Shown here: piece after piece, positions 1 to 10,708 of the stretch
Layout of the letters: the number at the start of each line of letters is the position of its first letter
Position numbering within the stretch: the stretch's first letter is position 1
NCBI RefSeq assembly: GCF_000685015.1
Contig: NZ_BAYA01000012.1
Location: 169,208 to 233,207, forward strand
Source of the DNA: Paraburkholderia bannensis NBRC 103871
GTDB taxonomy: Bacteria > Pseudomonadota > Gammaproteobacteria > Burkholderiales > Burkholderiaceae
Reading direction: 5' to 3'
DNA length: 64,000 bases
The notes under the pieces: generated by a model
Told to the model about the DNA's origin: nothing
The model's database searches: none
The model's input: the letters and a program-made list of their open reading frames with translations, nothing else
Position numbers and translations under genes: made by a program

Positions 1-1
1 C

Positions 2-511
2 ACCCGCGAAGCGCCCGCGCGCGCGAAAGGTCATCCGGGCTGGCGCATCTTCGGCTGGATCCTGATGCTCGCGCTGATCGTGCTGCTCGCGCTGCAACTC
101 GTCTGGTGGCAGCGCGAAAGCGTCATGGTCTACTGGCCCGCGTCGCAACCGGTCTATCAGCAGGTCTGCGCGCAGCTCGGCTGCCACGTGAGCCCGCCGC
201 GCGACATCGACGGCCTGCAGGTGCAGCCGTCCGATCTGCGTCAGGTCGACGACCCGCATCATCTCGAACTGAAGGTGCCGCTGCGCAACCGCTTCCAGGT
301 GGCGCTGGCTTACCCAGCGATCGAACTCACGCTGCTCGACCGCCAGAACAACGTCGTGCTGCGCCGCGTGCTGTGGCCGCAGGACTACGTGCCGCCCGGC
401 ACGCGCATCGACGACGGCCTGGCGCCGCACCTCACGCAGACGATGATCGTGCGCCTCGACACCGGCAACGTCATCGCGTCGAATTTCCGCATCGAGATTT
501 TCTATCCGTAA
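2..511 (+). CDS. DUF3426 zinc-ribbon family membrane protein, C-terminal part
   Basis: The reading frame is open from the left edge, so the true start and the usual N-terminal zinc-ribbon lie outside the window. What is visible is a short Ala/Arg-rich stretch, one strongly hydrophobic transmembrane helix (about residues 20 to 38 of the visible part, WILMLALIVLLALQLVWW), and a roughly 110-residue beta-rich domain with QVCAQLGCHV and a conserved end (IASNFRIEIFYP). This arrangement matches the C-terminal domain of DUF3426 proteins, which have no assigned biochemical role. It lies directly upstream of tpx on the same strand but is separated by a GC-rich hairpin. The family call is from recall of the domain pattern. 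Confidence 0.75.
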   Translation, partial: TREAPARAKGHPGWRIFGWILMLALIVLLALQLVWWQRESVMVYWPASQPVYQQVCAQLGCHVSPPRDIDGLQVQPSDLRQVDDPHHLELKVPLRNRFQVALAYPAIELTLLDRQNNVVLRRVLWPQDYVPPGTRIDDGLAPHLTQTMIVRLDTGNVIASNFRIEIFYP

Positions 512-597
512 CTGCGTTCAGTCACTGCGATCTGTCAGCGCGCATCCCTGCGCGCGCGCCCGTGCCGCTCCTGCGATGCGCGAGCCGCGCGCTCCCG

Positions 598-618
598 GCA
601 CCCGGCCTTGCCGGGTGC
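598..618. other. Perfect GC-rich hairpin between DUF3426 gene and tpx
   Basis: A 9-bp perfect stem (GCACCCGGC / GCCGGGTGC) with a 3-base CTT loop lies 40 bases upstream of the tpx start. There is no T-run, so it is not a canonical intrinsic terminator. It may stabilise the upstream mRNA 3' end or shape the tpx leader. Confidence 0.45.
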
Positions 619-657
619 GCCACTCACCACAACAGCTTTGAATCCGGAGAGCACATC

Positions 658-1158
658 ATGAGTCAAGTCACGCTAGGCGGTAACCCGATCGACGTCGCAG
701 GCACCTTCCCGGCGCCCGGCCAGAAGGCCCCGACGTTCTCGCTCGTCGGCAAGGATCTGAAGCCCGTCGCCCTCGCCGATTTCGCCGGCAAGCGCAAGGT
801 GCTGAACATCGTCCCGAGCCTCGACACGCCGACCTGCGCCACCTCGACGCGCAAGTTCAACGAAGCCGCCGCGAACCTCGACAACACGGCTGTCGTCGTG
901 ATCTCGGGCGACCTGCCGTTCGCAGCCGGCCGCTTCTGCACGACCGAAGGCATCGAAAACGTCGTCACGGCGTCGACCTTCCGCGGCCATGAGTTCGCGC
1001 AAGCCTACGGCGTGGACATCACGAGCGGCCCGCTCACCGGCCTGACGGCGCGCGCCGTGGTCGTGATCGACGCCAACGACAACGTCGTGTACGCCGAACG
1101 CGTCAGCGAAATCAAGAACGAGCCGAACTACGACGCAGCACTCGCCGCGCTGAAGTAA
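658..1158 (+). CDS. tpx: Thiol peroxidase (atypical 2-Cys peroxiredoxin)
   Basis: Reduces hydrogen peroxide and alkyl hydroperoxides using thioredoxin; Tpx is usually periplasmic or cytosolic, and no signal peptide is visible here. The 166-residue product has the Tpx length. The peroxidatic cysteine C60 sits in SLDTPTC and the resolving cysteine C94 in GRFCTTEG, the 34-residue spacing typical of Tpx. The start ATG follows a GGAGA ribosome site. The open frame extends much further upstream, but that part overlaps the preceding gene in another frame and carries no Tpx sequence. Monocistronic context; no OxyR site could be defended by eye. Confidence 0.95.
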   Translation: MSQVTLGGNPIDVAGTFPAPGQKAPTFSLVGKDLKPVALADFAGKRKVLNIVPSLDTPTCATSTRKFNEAAANLDNTAVVVISGDLPFAAGRFCTTEGIENVVTASTFRGHEFAQAYGVDITSGPLTGLTARAVVVIDANDNVVYAERVSEIKNEPNYDAALAALK

Positions 1159-1246
1159 TCACGGCGGCGGCGCGCAGCGGCGGCAACACTTTGCAACGCG
1201 CCGCGCGCCGCCCTCTTTCATCACACGCATCACAGGAATTCCCGCC

Positions 1247-2188
1247 TTGGCTACGCTCATTTGCGGCTCGCTCGCCTACGACAACATCATGACCTTCGAG
1301 GGTCGCTTCCGGGAGCACATCCTGCCCGAGCAGGTGCACATCCTGAACGTCAGCTTCCTCGTGCCGACGATGCGCCGCGAATTCGGCGGCTGCGCGGGCA
1401 ATATCGGTTACGCGCTGCACCTGCTGGGCGGCGATGCGCGCATCATGGGCACGCTCGGCGCCGCCGACGCACAGCCCTATATGGATCGCTTCAACGCGCT
1501 CGGCCTGAACACGGCGCACGTGCGCGTGCTGCCCGACATGTGGTCGGCGCAGGCGATGATCACGACCGATCTCGAAAACAACCAGATCACCGCGTTCCAC
1601 CCGGGCGCGATGATGCAATCGCACGTGAACAAAGCGGACGAAGCGCCCGGCATCAAGCTCGGCATCGTCGCGCCGGACGGCTTCGACGGCATGGTTCAGC
1701 ACGTAGAGCAACTCGCGGCGGCAAAAATCCCGTTCGTTTTCGATCCGGGTCAAGGTTTGCCGCTGTTCGATGGTGCGTCGCTGCGCCGCGCGATTGAACT
1801 TGCGACCTATCTCACGGTCAACGATTACGAAGCCAACCTTGTGAGCCACCGCACCGGCTGGTCGATCGAAGAGATGGCCAGCAAGGTCGAAGCGCTCATC
1901 ATCACGCGCGGCGAGCAAGGCTCGCAGATCTACCACGACGGCCAGATCGAAGAGATCCCCGTTGTGCAGGCCGAGCGCGTGCTCGACCCGACCGGTTGCG
2001 GCGACGCCTTCCGCGGTGGTCTGCTCTACGGCATCGAGAACAAGCTCGGCTGGGCGACCAGCGGGCGTCTGGCCAGCCTCATGGGCGCGTTCAAGATCGA
2101 GCAGCAAGGTCCGCAGAACTATGCGCCCACCAAGGCGCAGATCCAGGAACGATTCAAGGCGGCGTTCGGTTACGAACTGTCGCTCTGA
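1247..2188 (+). CDS. PfkB-family carbohydrate/nucleoside kinase (adenosine kinase-like)
   Basis: A 313-residue ribokinase-fold kinase that transfers phosphate from ATP to a sugar or nucleoside hydroxyl. It has the N-terminal glycine-rich PfkB region (EFGGCAGNIGYALHLLGG, about residues 45 to 62) and the C-terminal signature DPTGCGDAFRGGLL starting at D247, where D253 is the expected catalytic base. FGGCAGNIGYAL and FDPGQ resemble bacterial adenosine-kinase-like members, but the substrate cannot be read from sequence. Translation probably starts at TTG (1247), which gives MATLICGSLAYDNIM; no ATG lies near. It follows tpx by 88 bases and precedes slyB, possibly in one transcript. Confidence 0.88.
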   Translation: MATLICGSLAYDNIMTFEGRFREHILPEQVHILNVSFLVPTMRREFGGCAGNIGYALHLLGGDARIMGTLGAADAQPYMDRFNALGLNTAHVRVLPDMWSAQAMITTDLENNQITAFHPGAMMQSHVNKADEAPGIKLGIVAPDGFDGMVQHVEQLAAAKIPFVFDPGQGLPLFDGASLRRAIELATYLTVNDYEANLVSHRTGWSIEEMASKVEALIITRGEQGSQIYHDGQIEEIPVVQAERVLDPTGCGDAFRGGLLYGIENKLGWATSGRLASLMGAFKIEQQGPQNYAPTKAQIQERFKAAFGYELSL

Positions 2189-2241
2189 ACACGCAGCGCC
2201 GCGGGAACGGCGCGCACAGAAGCGCATTGGAGTTACGGGAA

Positions 2242-2718
2242 ATGAAAACAACAAATCGTCTGATTGTGGCCGTCATGATCGCGGGTTCGCTCGCCATGTC
2301 GGGTTGTGCCTATAACAGCAGTTCCGCCGACGTGTACACCGCCTCGCAGGCGCAGCGCGAAGCCACGGTTCGCATGGCCGTCGTGGAAAGCGTGCGCGCG
2401 GTGAAGATCAGCTCGAACAACGGCCAGCCTAGCGGCCTGGGCGCAGTGGGCGGCGGCGCGCTTGGCGCGGTTGCCGGCAGCGCCATCGGCGGCGGCCGCG
2501 GTTCGATCGTCACCGGCATCATCGGCGGCATTGCGGGCGCAGTGGCCGGCAATGCGGTCGAAAACGGCGTGGCCGTGCATGATGGTCTCGAGATCACCGT
2601 GCGACTGGACAACGGCGACTATCGCGCCATCACCCAGTCGGCGACGGGCGAGGTGTTCCAGGCGGGCGACCGCGTGCGCCTGCTGTCGAGCGGCGGCGTG
2701 ACGCGCGTGACGCACTAA
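2242..2718 (+). CDS. slyB: SlyB-like outer-membrane lipoprotein with glycine-zipper 2TM domain
   Basis: A 158-residue envelope lipoprotein. The N-terminus is a lipoprotein signal ending in a lipobox (LAMSGC, lipidated Cys22). Residues about 65 to 100 form the Gly/Ala-rich rake_2TM or glycine-zipper segment (GGGALGAVAGSAIGGGRGS then GIIGGIAGAVAGNAVE), followed by a small beta-rich domain (GLEITVRLDNGDYRAI). The architecture matches Pcp/SlyB lipoproteins, which help maintain outer-membrane integrity and in enterobacteria are PhoP-regulated. The start ATG is preceded by an ACGGGA ribosome site. A strong terminator follows at 2824. Confidence 0.85.
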   Translation: MKTTNRLIVAVMIAGSLAMSGCAYNSSSADVYTASQAQREATVRMAVVESVRAVKISSNNGQPSGLGAVGGGALGAVAGSAIGGGRGSIVTGIIGGIAGAVAGNAVENGVAVHDGLEITVRLDNGDYRAITQSATGEVFQAGDRVRLLSSGGVTRVTH

Positions 2719-2823
2719 CAGGCTTAGAGAATCACCCACGCCGGCGTGTGTACACGCCGGCAACCGAAGACCGGTTTCCCCTGTACCGCAGCGCGGCGCT
2801 TCGCGCCTTACCTGCGGAACCTC

Positions 2824-2858
2824 AGGCGCATGCTCTCCCCTGTGCATGCGCCTTTTTT
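2824..2858 (+). terminator. Intrinsic terminator after slyB
   Basis: A 10-bp perfect stem (AGGCGCATGC / GCATGCGCCT) with a 10-base loop, followed by TTTTTT. It ends the plus-strand slyB transcript. Confidence 0.85.
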
Positions 2859-2904
2859 CATGCCCGTTTGCCGCACCGTCCCGGGCGCGCAAGACGTACG
2901 GACG

Positions 2905-2941
2905 AAAAAAATCCCGTCGCGGATAACCCTGCGACGGGATT
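2905..2941 (-). terminator. Intrinsic terminator of the H1-like gene
   Basis: A 10-bp stem (ATCCCGTCGC / GCGACGGGAT) with a 10-base loop. On the minus strand it is followed by a run of seven T residues. It lies about 105 bases past the stop of the H1-like gene. With the slyB terminator it fills the otherwise featureless stretch 2719-3045. Confidence 0.85.
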
Positions 2942-3045
2942 GCAGATCGAGCCTTGCGAGCAAGTCGCCGGGCCCGACCACCGAAGCACACGTTGTTTAA
3001 CTGACTCTCGCGTGCTCCGGCCTGTACTGCTACAGCTTGAACGGC

Positions 3046-3708
3046 TTACGGACGGCTGCCCGTCGGGAACGGCCATGCAGCAGCCGGGTTCAGTGCCGTC
3101 TTCACCGTTGCTGCGGGTGCAGCCGGTTGCGCAGCAGCCGCAGGCGCAGCAGCGGCAGCCTTCTTCGCCGGTGCCTTGCGGGCAGCCTTCTTCGCAGCAG
3201 GCTTCTTGGCAGCAGGCGCGGCCTTTTTCGCAGGCGCAGCCTTCTTGGCAGCAGCCTTCTTCGCAGGCGCAGCCTTCTTGGCCGGTGCAGCCTTCTTCGC
3301 AGCAACCTTCTTCACTGCGACTTTCTTGGCGGCAACCTTCTTCGCTGCGGCCTTCTTCGCCGGTGCTGCCTTCTTGGCTGCAACCTTCTTCACCGCGACT
3401 TTCTTGGCGGCAACCTTCTTCGCTGCGACCTTCTTCGCCGGTGCTGCCTTCTTCGCAGCAACCTTCTTCACGGCGACCTTCTTGGCTGCAACCTTCTTCG
3501 CAGCGGCCTTCTTGGCCGGTGCTGCCTTCTTCGCCGGAGCTGCCTTCTTCGCAGCAACCTTCTTCACGGCGACTTTCTTGGCAGCAACCTTCTTCACTGC
3601 TGCGACCTTCTTCACTGCGGCCTTCTTCGCCGGAGCAGCAGCCTTCTTCACTGCAACCTTCTTCACTGCGGCTTTTTTGGCCGCCGGTTTCTTCTTGGCA
3701 GTTGCCAT
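3046..3708 (-). CDS. Histone H1-like, lysine/alanine-rich repeat DNA-binding protein
   Basis: A 220-residue, very basic protein built almost wholly from Ala, Lys, Val and Pro in repeats such as AAKKVAVKKVAAKKAAPAKK, resembling the C-terminal tail of eukaryotic histone H1. Relatives are the H1-like proteins of Bordetella (BpH1), chlamydial HctB and pseudomonad AlgP, which bind and condense DNA. There is no folded domain. The N-terminus is MATAKKKPAAKK, and the last 40 or so residues lose the repeat (ending AAAWPFPTGSRP). A GAAGGAGAAG ribosome site precedes the ATG. The underlying DNA is highly repetitive, so copy number may differ between strains. The opposite-strand reading frames here are shadows. 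Confidence 0.9.
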   Translation of the reverse strand: MATAKKKPAAKKAAVKKVAVKKAAAPAKKAAVKKVAAVKKVAAKKVAVKKVAAKKAAPAKKAAPAKKAAAKKVAAKKVAVKKVAAKKAAPAKKVAAKKVAAKKVAVKKVAAKKAAPAKKAAAKKVAAKKVAVKKVAAKKAAPAKKAAPAKKAAAKKAAPAKKAAPAAKKPAAKKAARKAPAKKAAAAAPAAAAQPAAPAATVKTALNPAAAWPFPTGSRP

Positions 3709-3862
3709 TTTTCTTCTCCTTCAGGTTCAGATGAGAGTCAGTTCAAACTACACCCTTCGTCAAAACCCGCTTCCCGCAAACGCTTCTCAGGGCGCACGCT
3801 ACAAAGCGGGCTATTCATCGGCGTACGCTGGTCCCGCGCGCTTACGCTAATGAATGCGGTAA

Positions 3863-3892
3863 GGCGCGCCGTGCTGAAAAGCACGGCGCGCC
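3863..3892. other. 13-bp perfect inverted repeat with 4-base loop
   Basis: GGCGCGCCGTGCT pairs perfectly with AGCACGGCGCGCC across a GAAA loop (plus-strand reading). GAAA is a stable GNRA tetraloop, which favours a structured plus-strand RNA. Neither strand has a T-run after it, so it is not a classic terminator. Confidence 0.7.
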
Positions 3893-3938
3893 GAGTCATT
3901 CCGGCGTCGGCTACCGACACCGGGCAACGTTCGTTGAG

Positions 3939-3967
3939 GGCGCAAGCCACATGGCTCGCGCCTTTTT
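3939..3967 (+). terminator. Orphan plus-strand intrinsic terminator
   Basis: The stem GGCGCAAGCC / GGCTCGCGCC (one mismatch) with an ACAT loop is followed by TTTTT on the plus strand. Both flanking genes are on the minus strand, so it must end an unannotated plus-strand transcript or be fortuitous. Confidence 0.6.
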
Positions 3968-4148
3968 CCGGGGGGAAGTTTGCCCATCCCTCTGAAGGGT
4001 TTGCAAAGTGCCTTGCACGTAGTTGAGCCGCCAGGGCTCCGGGCACGCTTTGCATCAGGCGTTCCTGCTCCTAATCGTCATGCCGGCGAAGGCGCTCGCG
4101 TAGCGCCTTGCGGCAACCCCAAAAGACTGACTTCGCAGTGCGTCCGGG

Positions 4149-5360
4149 TCATTCCCAGGTCAGCGCACCGCCCGTCTGGTACTCGATCACGCGCGTCTCG
4201 AAGAAGTTGCGTTCCTTCTTCAAGTCGATCATTTCGCTCATCCACGGGAACGGGTTCTCTTCGTTCGGGAACAGCGCGTCGAGGCCGATCTGCTGGCAGC
4301 GACGGTTGCAGATGAAGCGCAGATAGCTCTTGAACATCGACGCGTTCAGGCCGAGCACGCCACGCGGCATGGTGTCTTCCGCGTAACGGTATTCGAGTTC
4401 GACCGCTTCCTTGAACAGTTCGGTGATCTCCGCGCGGAACGCCGGCGTCCACAGCTGCGGATTTTCGAGCTTGATCTGGTTGATCAGGTCGATGCCGAAG
4501 TTGCAGTGCATCGACTCGTCGCGCAGGATGTACTGATACTGCTCCGCGGCGCCCGTCATCTTGTTCTGGCGGCCGAGCGCGAGAATCTGCGTGAAGCCCA
4601 CATAGAAGAACAGGCCTTCCATGATGCACGCGAACACGATCAGCGACTTGAGCAGCGTCTGGTCGGCTTCGAGCGTGCCGGTCTTGAACGAGGGATCCGT
4701 CAGCGTCGTGATGAACGGGATCAGGAACTCGTCCTTGTCACGGATCGACTTGACCTCGTGGTACGCGTTGAAGATCTCGCTTTCGTCGAGACCGAGCGAT
4801 TCAACGATGTACTGGTACGCGTGCGTGTGGATCGCCTCTTCGAACGCCTGGCGCAGCAGGAACTGGCGGCATTCGGGCGCCGTGATGTGCCGGTAGGTGC
4901 CGAGCACGATGTTGTTGGCGGCGAGGGAGTCGGCGGTCACGAAGAAGCCGAGGTTGCGCTTCACGATGCGGCGCTCGTCCTCGGTCAGACCATTCGGGTC
5001 TTTCCACAGGGCGATGTCGCGCGACATGTTCACTTCCTGCGGCATCCAGTGATTCGCGCAGCCAGCCAGGTACTTTTCCCAGGCCCACTTGTACTTGAAC
5101 GGAACCAACTGATTGACGTCGGTCTGACCGTTGATGATGCGCTTGTCGGCGACATTCACGCGGCCTTCGGCCGAGACCGGCGCCTGCGGCGGCGGTGCGA
5201 CTGCGAAGTCGGCGGCGAAGATGTTGGTTGCCGAAGAGGACTGAGGAGCGGAGTGCATGCCCGGAGCAGAGACAGCCTGTCCCGCGAGGTTGCGCATTGC
5301 GTTTTGCTGCGCACCGCTCGACGGAGTTACGGCCGTGTTCTCGTCATCCCAGTTGAGCAT
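4149..5360 (-). CDS. nrdB: Class Ia ribonucleoside-diphosphate reductase, beta subunit
   Basis: The R2 subunit, which holds the diiron-tyrosyl radical and passes it to NrdA for deoxyribonucleotide synthesis. The 403-residue product has the ferritin-like core, with iron-ligand motifs in FEEAIHTHAYQYI (E, H, plus a Tyr suited to carry the radical) and RDESMHCNFG. The chosen ATG gives MLNWDDENTA and has a GGTGA ribosome site; an in-frame ATG four codons upstream is possible. About the first 70 residues are Ala/Pro/Ser/Gln-rich and lie before the conserved core (RIINGQTDVNQL onward), an extension absent from E. coli NrdB. It is downstream of nrdA on the same strand, 759 bases away. Confidence 0.95.
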   Translation of the reverse strand: MLNWDDENTAVTPSSGAQQNAMRNLAGQAVSAPGMHSAPQSSSATNIFAADFAVAPPPQAPVSAEGRVNVADKRIINGQTDVNQLVPFKYKWAWEKYLAGCANHWMPQEVNMSRDIALWKDPNGLTEDERRIVKRNLGFFVTADSLAANNIVLGTYRHITAPECRQFLLRQAFEEAIHTHAYQYIVESLGLDESEIFNAYHEVKSIRDKDEFLIPFITTLTDPSFKTGTLEADQTLLKSLIVFACIMEGLFFYVGFTQILALGRQNKMTGAAEQYQYILRDESMHCNFGIDLINQIKLENPQLWTPAFRAEITELFKEAVELEYRYAEDTMPRGVLGLNASMFKSYLRFICNRRCQQIGLDALFPNEENPFPWMSEMIDLKKERNFFETRVIEYQTGGALTWE

Positions 5361-6119
5361 AAATGTCACCATCAATTTAGAACGGTTTGTACCATCTTTT
5401 CGTGAGCGGTAAAAGGGTTCGCACACGAAAAAACCTGTTTTCGATTCGCGTTGAGACCTCGATACAACACTTTGTTATCGCATCGTCTCGATCGACTCAC
5501 GTGAACAGTGCGCAAGCTTCGCTTCTGCGTTGCTCGAACGTCACTGTCGCGACGCGCTTCGTGGTCTACGCGCAATCGTGAGCGCGGGTGAAAGAGCCTT
5601 CGCATCACGCGCGCTTCGTTCATCGATTCGCACGTCATTGCCTTCGCTCTTCACTGCGCTTTTCATCGCGCTCGTCGTTGCGTTTGTCCTTGCCGTTGTC
5701 GCCCGTTGTCGCCCGTTTCGCTTCACGCTTGCCGCGCATCGTGCGCGCTTTGCATATCGATCAAACGAGGATCGAGTGACTAGCGAAAAACCCCAAGGAT
5801 TCCTGAAGCCTGTCACAAACGAAACGTGAGGAAGAAGCGAGCAACACGCGTGCCGCGTCGTTGCTCCACATCGCCATCCACACTTCGCCGGGAGAGACAG
5901 GCGGCGCGCATTGCGCGCACCGCCCTTCAAACGCTTCGACTACCTACTATTGTTTACTACAGTGCTGCCGCATGACTGCCTGCTTGCTGCCTGGCTACTG
6001 CTGTACTGCTCGCGGTCCTGCGTCATGCGCGCAGTGTTGCACTGCGCGTTGCCGCTTTATTGACGAGCCGATTCGACAAGCTGAACTGGCAAACTGCACT
6101 GGCAAACTGAGCGCCAGGA
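5361..6119. other. Long nrdA-nrdB intergenic region
   Basis: There is no convincing gene in these 759 bases; the small open frames on both strands lack any recognisable sequence. Near nrdB the DNA is richer in A/T than the flanking genes. A 10-base unit CGTTGTCGCC is repeated in tandem near 5692, and a 13-base-period repeat lies at 6085-6109. I could not identify a clear terminator after nrdA or a convincing nrdB promoter. Confidence 0.55.
6085..6109. repeat. Short tandem duplication just past the nrdA stop
   Basis: ACTGGCAAACTG occurs at 6085-6096 and again at 6098-6109, a 13-base period. It ends 10 bases from the nrdA stop codon. Confidence 0.7.
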
Positions 6120-9101
<2,982 letters not shown>

Positions 9102-9407
9102 GTGCAAAGCTCCTGGTCCTGGAAATGTGCGAAGGGAATTCGCGAATTAATACGGATGCCGCGCCCCCGTGTGCGCGAACGATTGGGTGGAGATGGAGGG
9201 CCAGCCTGGCGAGGCTGCCGGATGCGGCAAGGCAGATGAACCACGTAACGTTTCGTTCTTCATCGTGTATGCCGCGATCATTGGCTGTACCCTTTTCTCT
9301 CGATATCAGCCGGTGCGCCGGACTTCTGGCCGACTGCACCGCACAATTTTTCCTATGCCGCTAATGCGCGCGGCGCCATGCTCGACCGAGCGGGGCGCCG
9401 CAGAACA

Positions 9408-9454
9408 ACACAACATATGGTGTAAAGCCGTGCTTCGGGTACGAAGTATAGTGG
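9408..9454 (-). promoter_or_regulatory. Candidate NrdR operator pair upstream of nrdA
   Basis: Box 1 (9408-9423) reads ACACAACATATGGTGT, matching the NrdR consensus ACACWATATATWGTGT at 14 of 16 positions. Box 2 (9439-9454, GTACGAAGTATAGTGG) matches at 10 of 16. The start-to-start distance is 31 bp, about three helical turns, as is typical of paired NrdR boxes. Box 2 covers the -10 of the proposed nrdA promoter, so bound NrdR would block RNA polymerase. Confidence 0.65.
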
Positions 9455-9471
9455 AAGCGCCGGACAGTCAA
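9445..9471 (-). promoter_or_regulatory. Candidate nrdA promoter
   Basis: On the minus strand, TTGACT (9466-9471) and TATACT (9445-9450) resemble sigma-70 -35 and -10 hexamers. The spacer is only 15 bp, shorter than the ideal 17. The -10 lies inside NrdR-like box 2. Confidence 0.5.
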
Positions 9472-9658
9472 AGAAGAAAAAACGAAGAAAATTTCGGCCT
9501 GGAGTCTTGACAGCACGCGAAGCCTAGACGGCGCGGGCATTTGAGCGCGACGTCATTTTTCATGCGTCGAAAAAGCCCATACGCCGCGCTACGGTTAGTG
9601 CAGCAAAAGGTCTTCGCCTAGTTGCGCCATGGTGCGTCAAGACGACGCTGACGCCCCA

Positions 9659-10276
9659 TCAAGAGGCATCGCGCGCATGAAGATAGGGAAAGAACACATC
9701 GCCCAGTTGCGCCTCGCGTTGCAGGCGCGTCCAGTCGAAATGCGGCCCCGGATCGGTCTTGCGACCTGGCGCGATATCCGAGTGACCCGCGAGCGCGTCG
9801 ATCGGATAGTGCGCGCACAACGCTCGCACGAGGGGCGCGAGTGTCTCATATTGCGCGGCTTCGAAGGGCTGGGTGTCGCTGCCCTCCAGTTCAATGCCGA
9901 TCGAGAAGTCGTTGCAGCGCTCGCGGCCGAAGAAGTTCGACAACCCCGCGTGCCACGCGCGCTCGTCGCACGAAACGAACTGCTCGAGCGTGCCATCGCG
10001 ATGAATCACGAAATGCGCCGACACGCGCACGCCGCGCAGATGCGTGTCGAAGTACGGATGCGCGTCGCAGTCGAGCCGATTGAGGAACAGGTCGGCGATC
10101 TCGGGGCCGCCGAAGGTGTCTGGCGGCAGGCTGATGTTGTGCACGACGATGAGCGTCGGCACTGCGCCGTCGGGACGCGCTTCGAAGTTCGGTGACGGCA
10201 GGCGCTGCGCGGGAGACACCCAACCCTGCGCATCGACAACGTACGCAGGCGCATCCGGTGCTACGGCGTAGCTCAT
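9659..10276 (-). CDS. ampD: 1,6-anhydro-N-acetylmuramyl-L-alanine amidase
   Basis: A cytoplasmic zinc amidase that cleaves the stem peptide from anhydromuropeptides in peptidoglycan recycling; its loss derepresses AmpR-controlled beta-lactamases in many Gram-negatives. The 205 residues include the predicted zinc ligands H46 (VVHNISL), H165 (GHSDIAPGRK) and D175 (TDPGPHFDW), with spacing matching Citrobacter AmpD (34, 154, 164). A conserved Glu lies in SIGIELEG, and K173 in GRK is the expected catalytic helper. Its ATG overlaps the stop of the upstream PP0621-type gene (ATGA), so the two are probably co-translated. Confidence 0.93.
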   Translation of the reverse strand: MSYAVAPDAPAYVVDAQGWVSPAQRLPSPNFEARPDGAVPTLIVVHNISLPPDTFGGPEIADLFLNRLDCDAHPYFDTHLRGVRVSAHFVIHRDGTLEQFVSCDERAWHAGLSNFFGRERCNDFSIGIELEGSDTQPFEAAQYETLAPLVRALCAHYPIDALAGHSDIAPGRKTDPGPHFDWTRLQREAQLGDVFFPYLHARDAS

Positions 10277-10638
10277 CGCGCGGGACGATCCTGACCAGTC
10301 TTGCGCGCGTCGTAGGCGCGTTCGTGCGCGGCGCTACAGAAGCTCTGCGCACCCACGCTCACCGATTCGCTGCGCGGCGCATGCACGCCGCACTCGGCGC
10401 AACGCACCATCGGCTCGGGCAATGCGCTGCCGTTCGAGCCGGCTTTCGCACCCCCATCATTCGCACCGAAGGAGCCGCCAGGGCCATTGCCCTGTGCGCC
10501 GCCATTCGCGCGCCACGCGCCCTGCCCCGGCTGACGCGGATCGGCGCCCGGACGTGCTTGCGGCTGCGCGCGGCGCAGTGTCTTGACGAACCACTGCCCG
10601 ACGAAGAACAGCAGGATCAGGAGAAGAATCTGTCGCAT
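10273..10638 (-). CDS. PP0621 family small membrane-anchored protein
   Basis: A 121-residue protein with one N-terminal transmembrane helix (ILLLILLFFVGQWFV), a disordered Gly/Ala/Pro-rich middle, and a C-terminal motif CAEC...FCSAAHERAY that looks like a small zinc-binding treble-clef-type knuckle. This matches the uncharacterised PP0621 family, commonly found beside ampD in beta-proteobacteria. The function is unknown. It overlaps ampD by 4 bases and sits 70 bases downstream of ypjD, so the three may form one transcript. Confidence 0.75.
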   Translation of the reverse strand: MRQILLLILLFFVGQWFVKTLRRAQPQARPGADPRQPGQGAWRANGGAQGNGPGGSFGANDGGAKAGSNGSALPEPMVRCAECGVHAPRSESVSVGAQSFCSAAHERAYDARKTGQDRPAR

Positions 10639-10708
10639 GAAGTTAATCAGGTATCAGCATGTGAAGCATGCAGGTGACGCAGCAGGTAAAGCCGCGCAGC
10701 GTCGTGCA

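Larger units (their letters stand above)
3709..4148. other. Intergenic region between the H1-like gene and nrdB
   Basis: This 440-base stretch has no credible protein gene. It holds the minus-strand leader of the H1-like gene, a long perfect hairpin at 3863-3892, and a plus-strand-oriented terminator at 3939-3967 with no annotated plus-strand gene feeding it. The rest (3968-4148) shows no structure I can name. Confidence 0.6.
9102..9658. other. Long upstream region of nrdA
   Basis: This 557-base stretch lies between the ampD stop and the nrdA start. The part near 9408-9471 holds an NrdR-box-like pair and a sigma-70-type promoter reading toward nrdA. If that promoter is used, nrdA has a leader of over 300 nt. 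I see no protein gene and no clear ampD terminator. Confidence 0.5.

Noticed and set aside
3046..3708. Repeats resembling a CRISPR-like or satellite array
   Set aside because: The repeats are in-frame coding units of the H1-like protein, with no conserved spacer length and no cas genes.
5471..5489. Imperfect inverted repeat near the nrdB start as an NrdR box
   Set aside because: The match to the NrdR consensus is poor and there is no partner box at 31 bp.
5541..5930. Small minus-strand frame between nrdA and nrdB as a gene
   Set aside because: Arg/Ala/Ser-rich composition, no ribosome site and no recognisable sequence.
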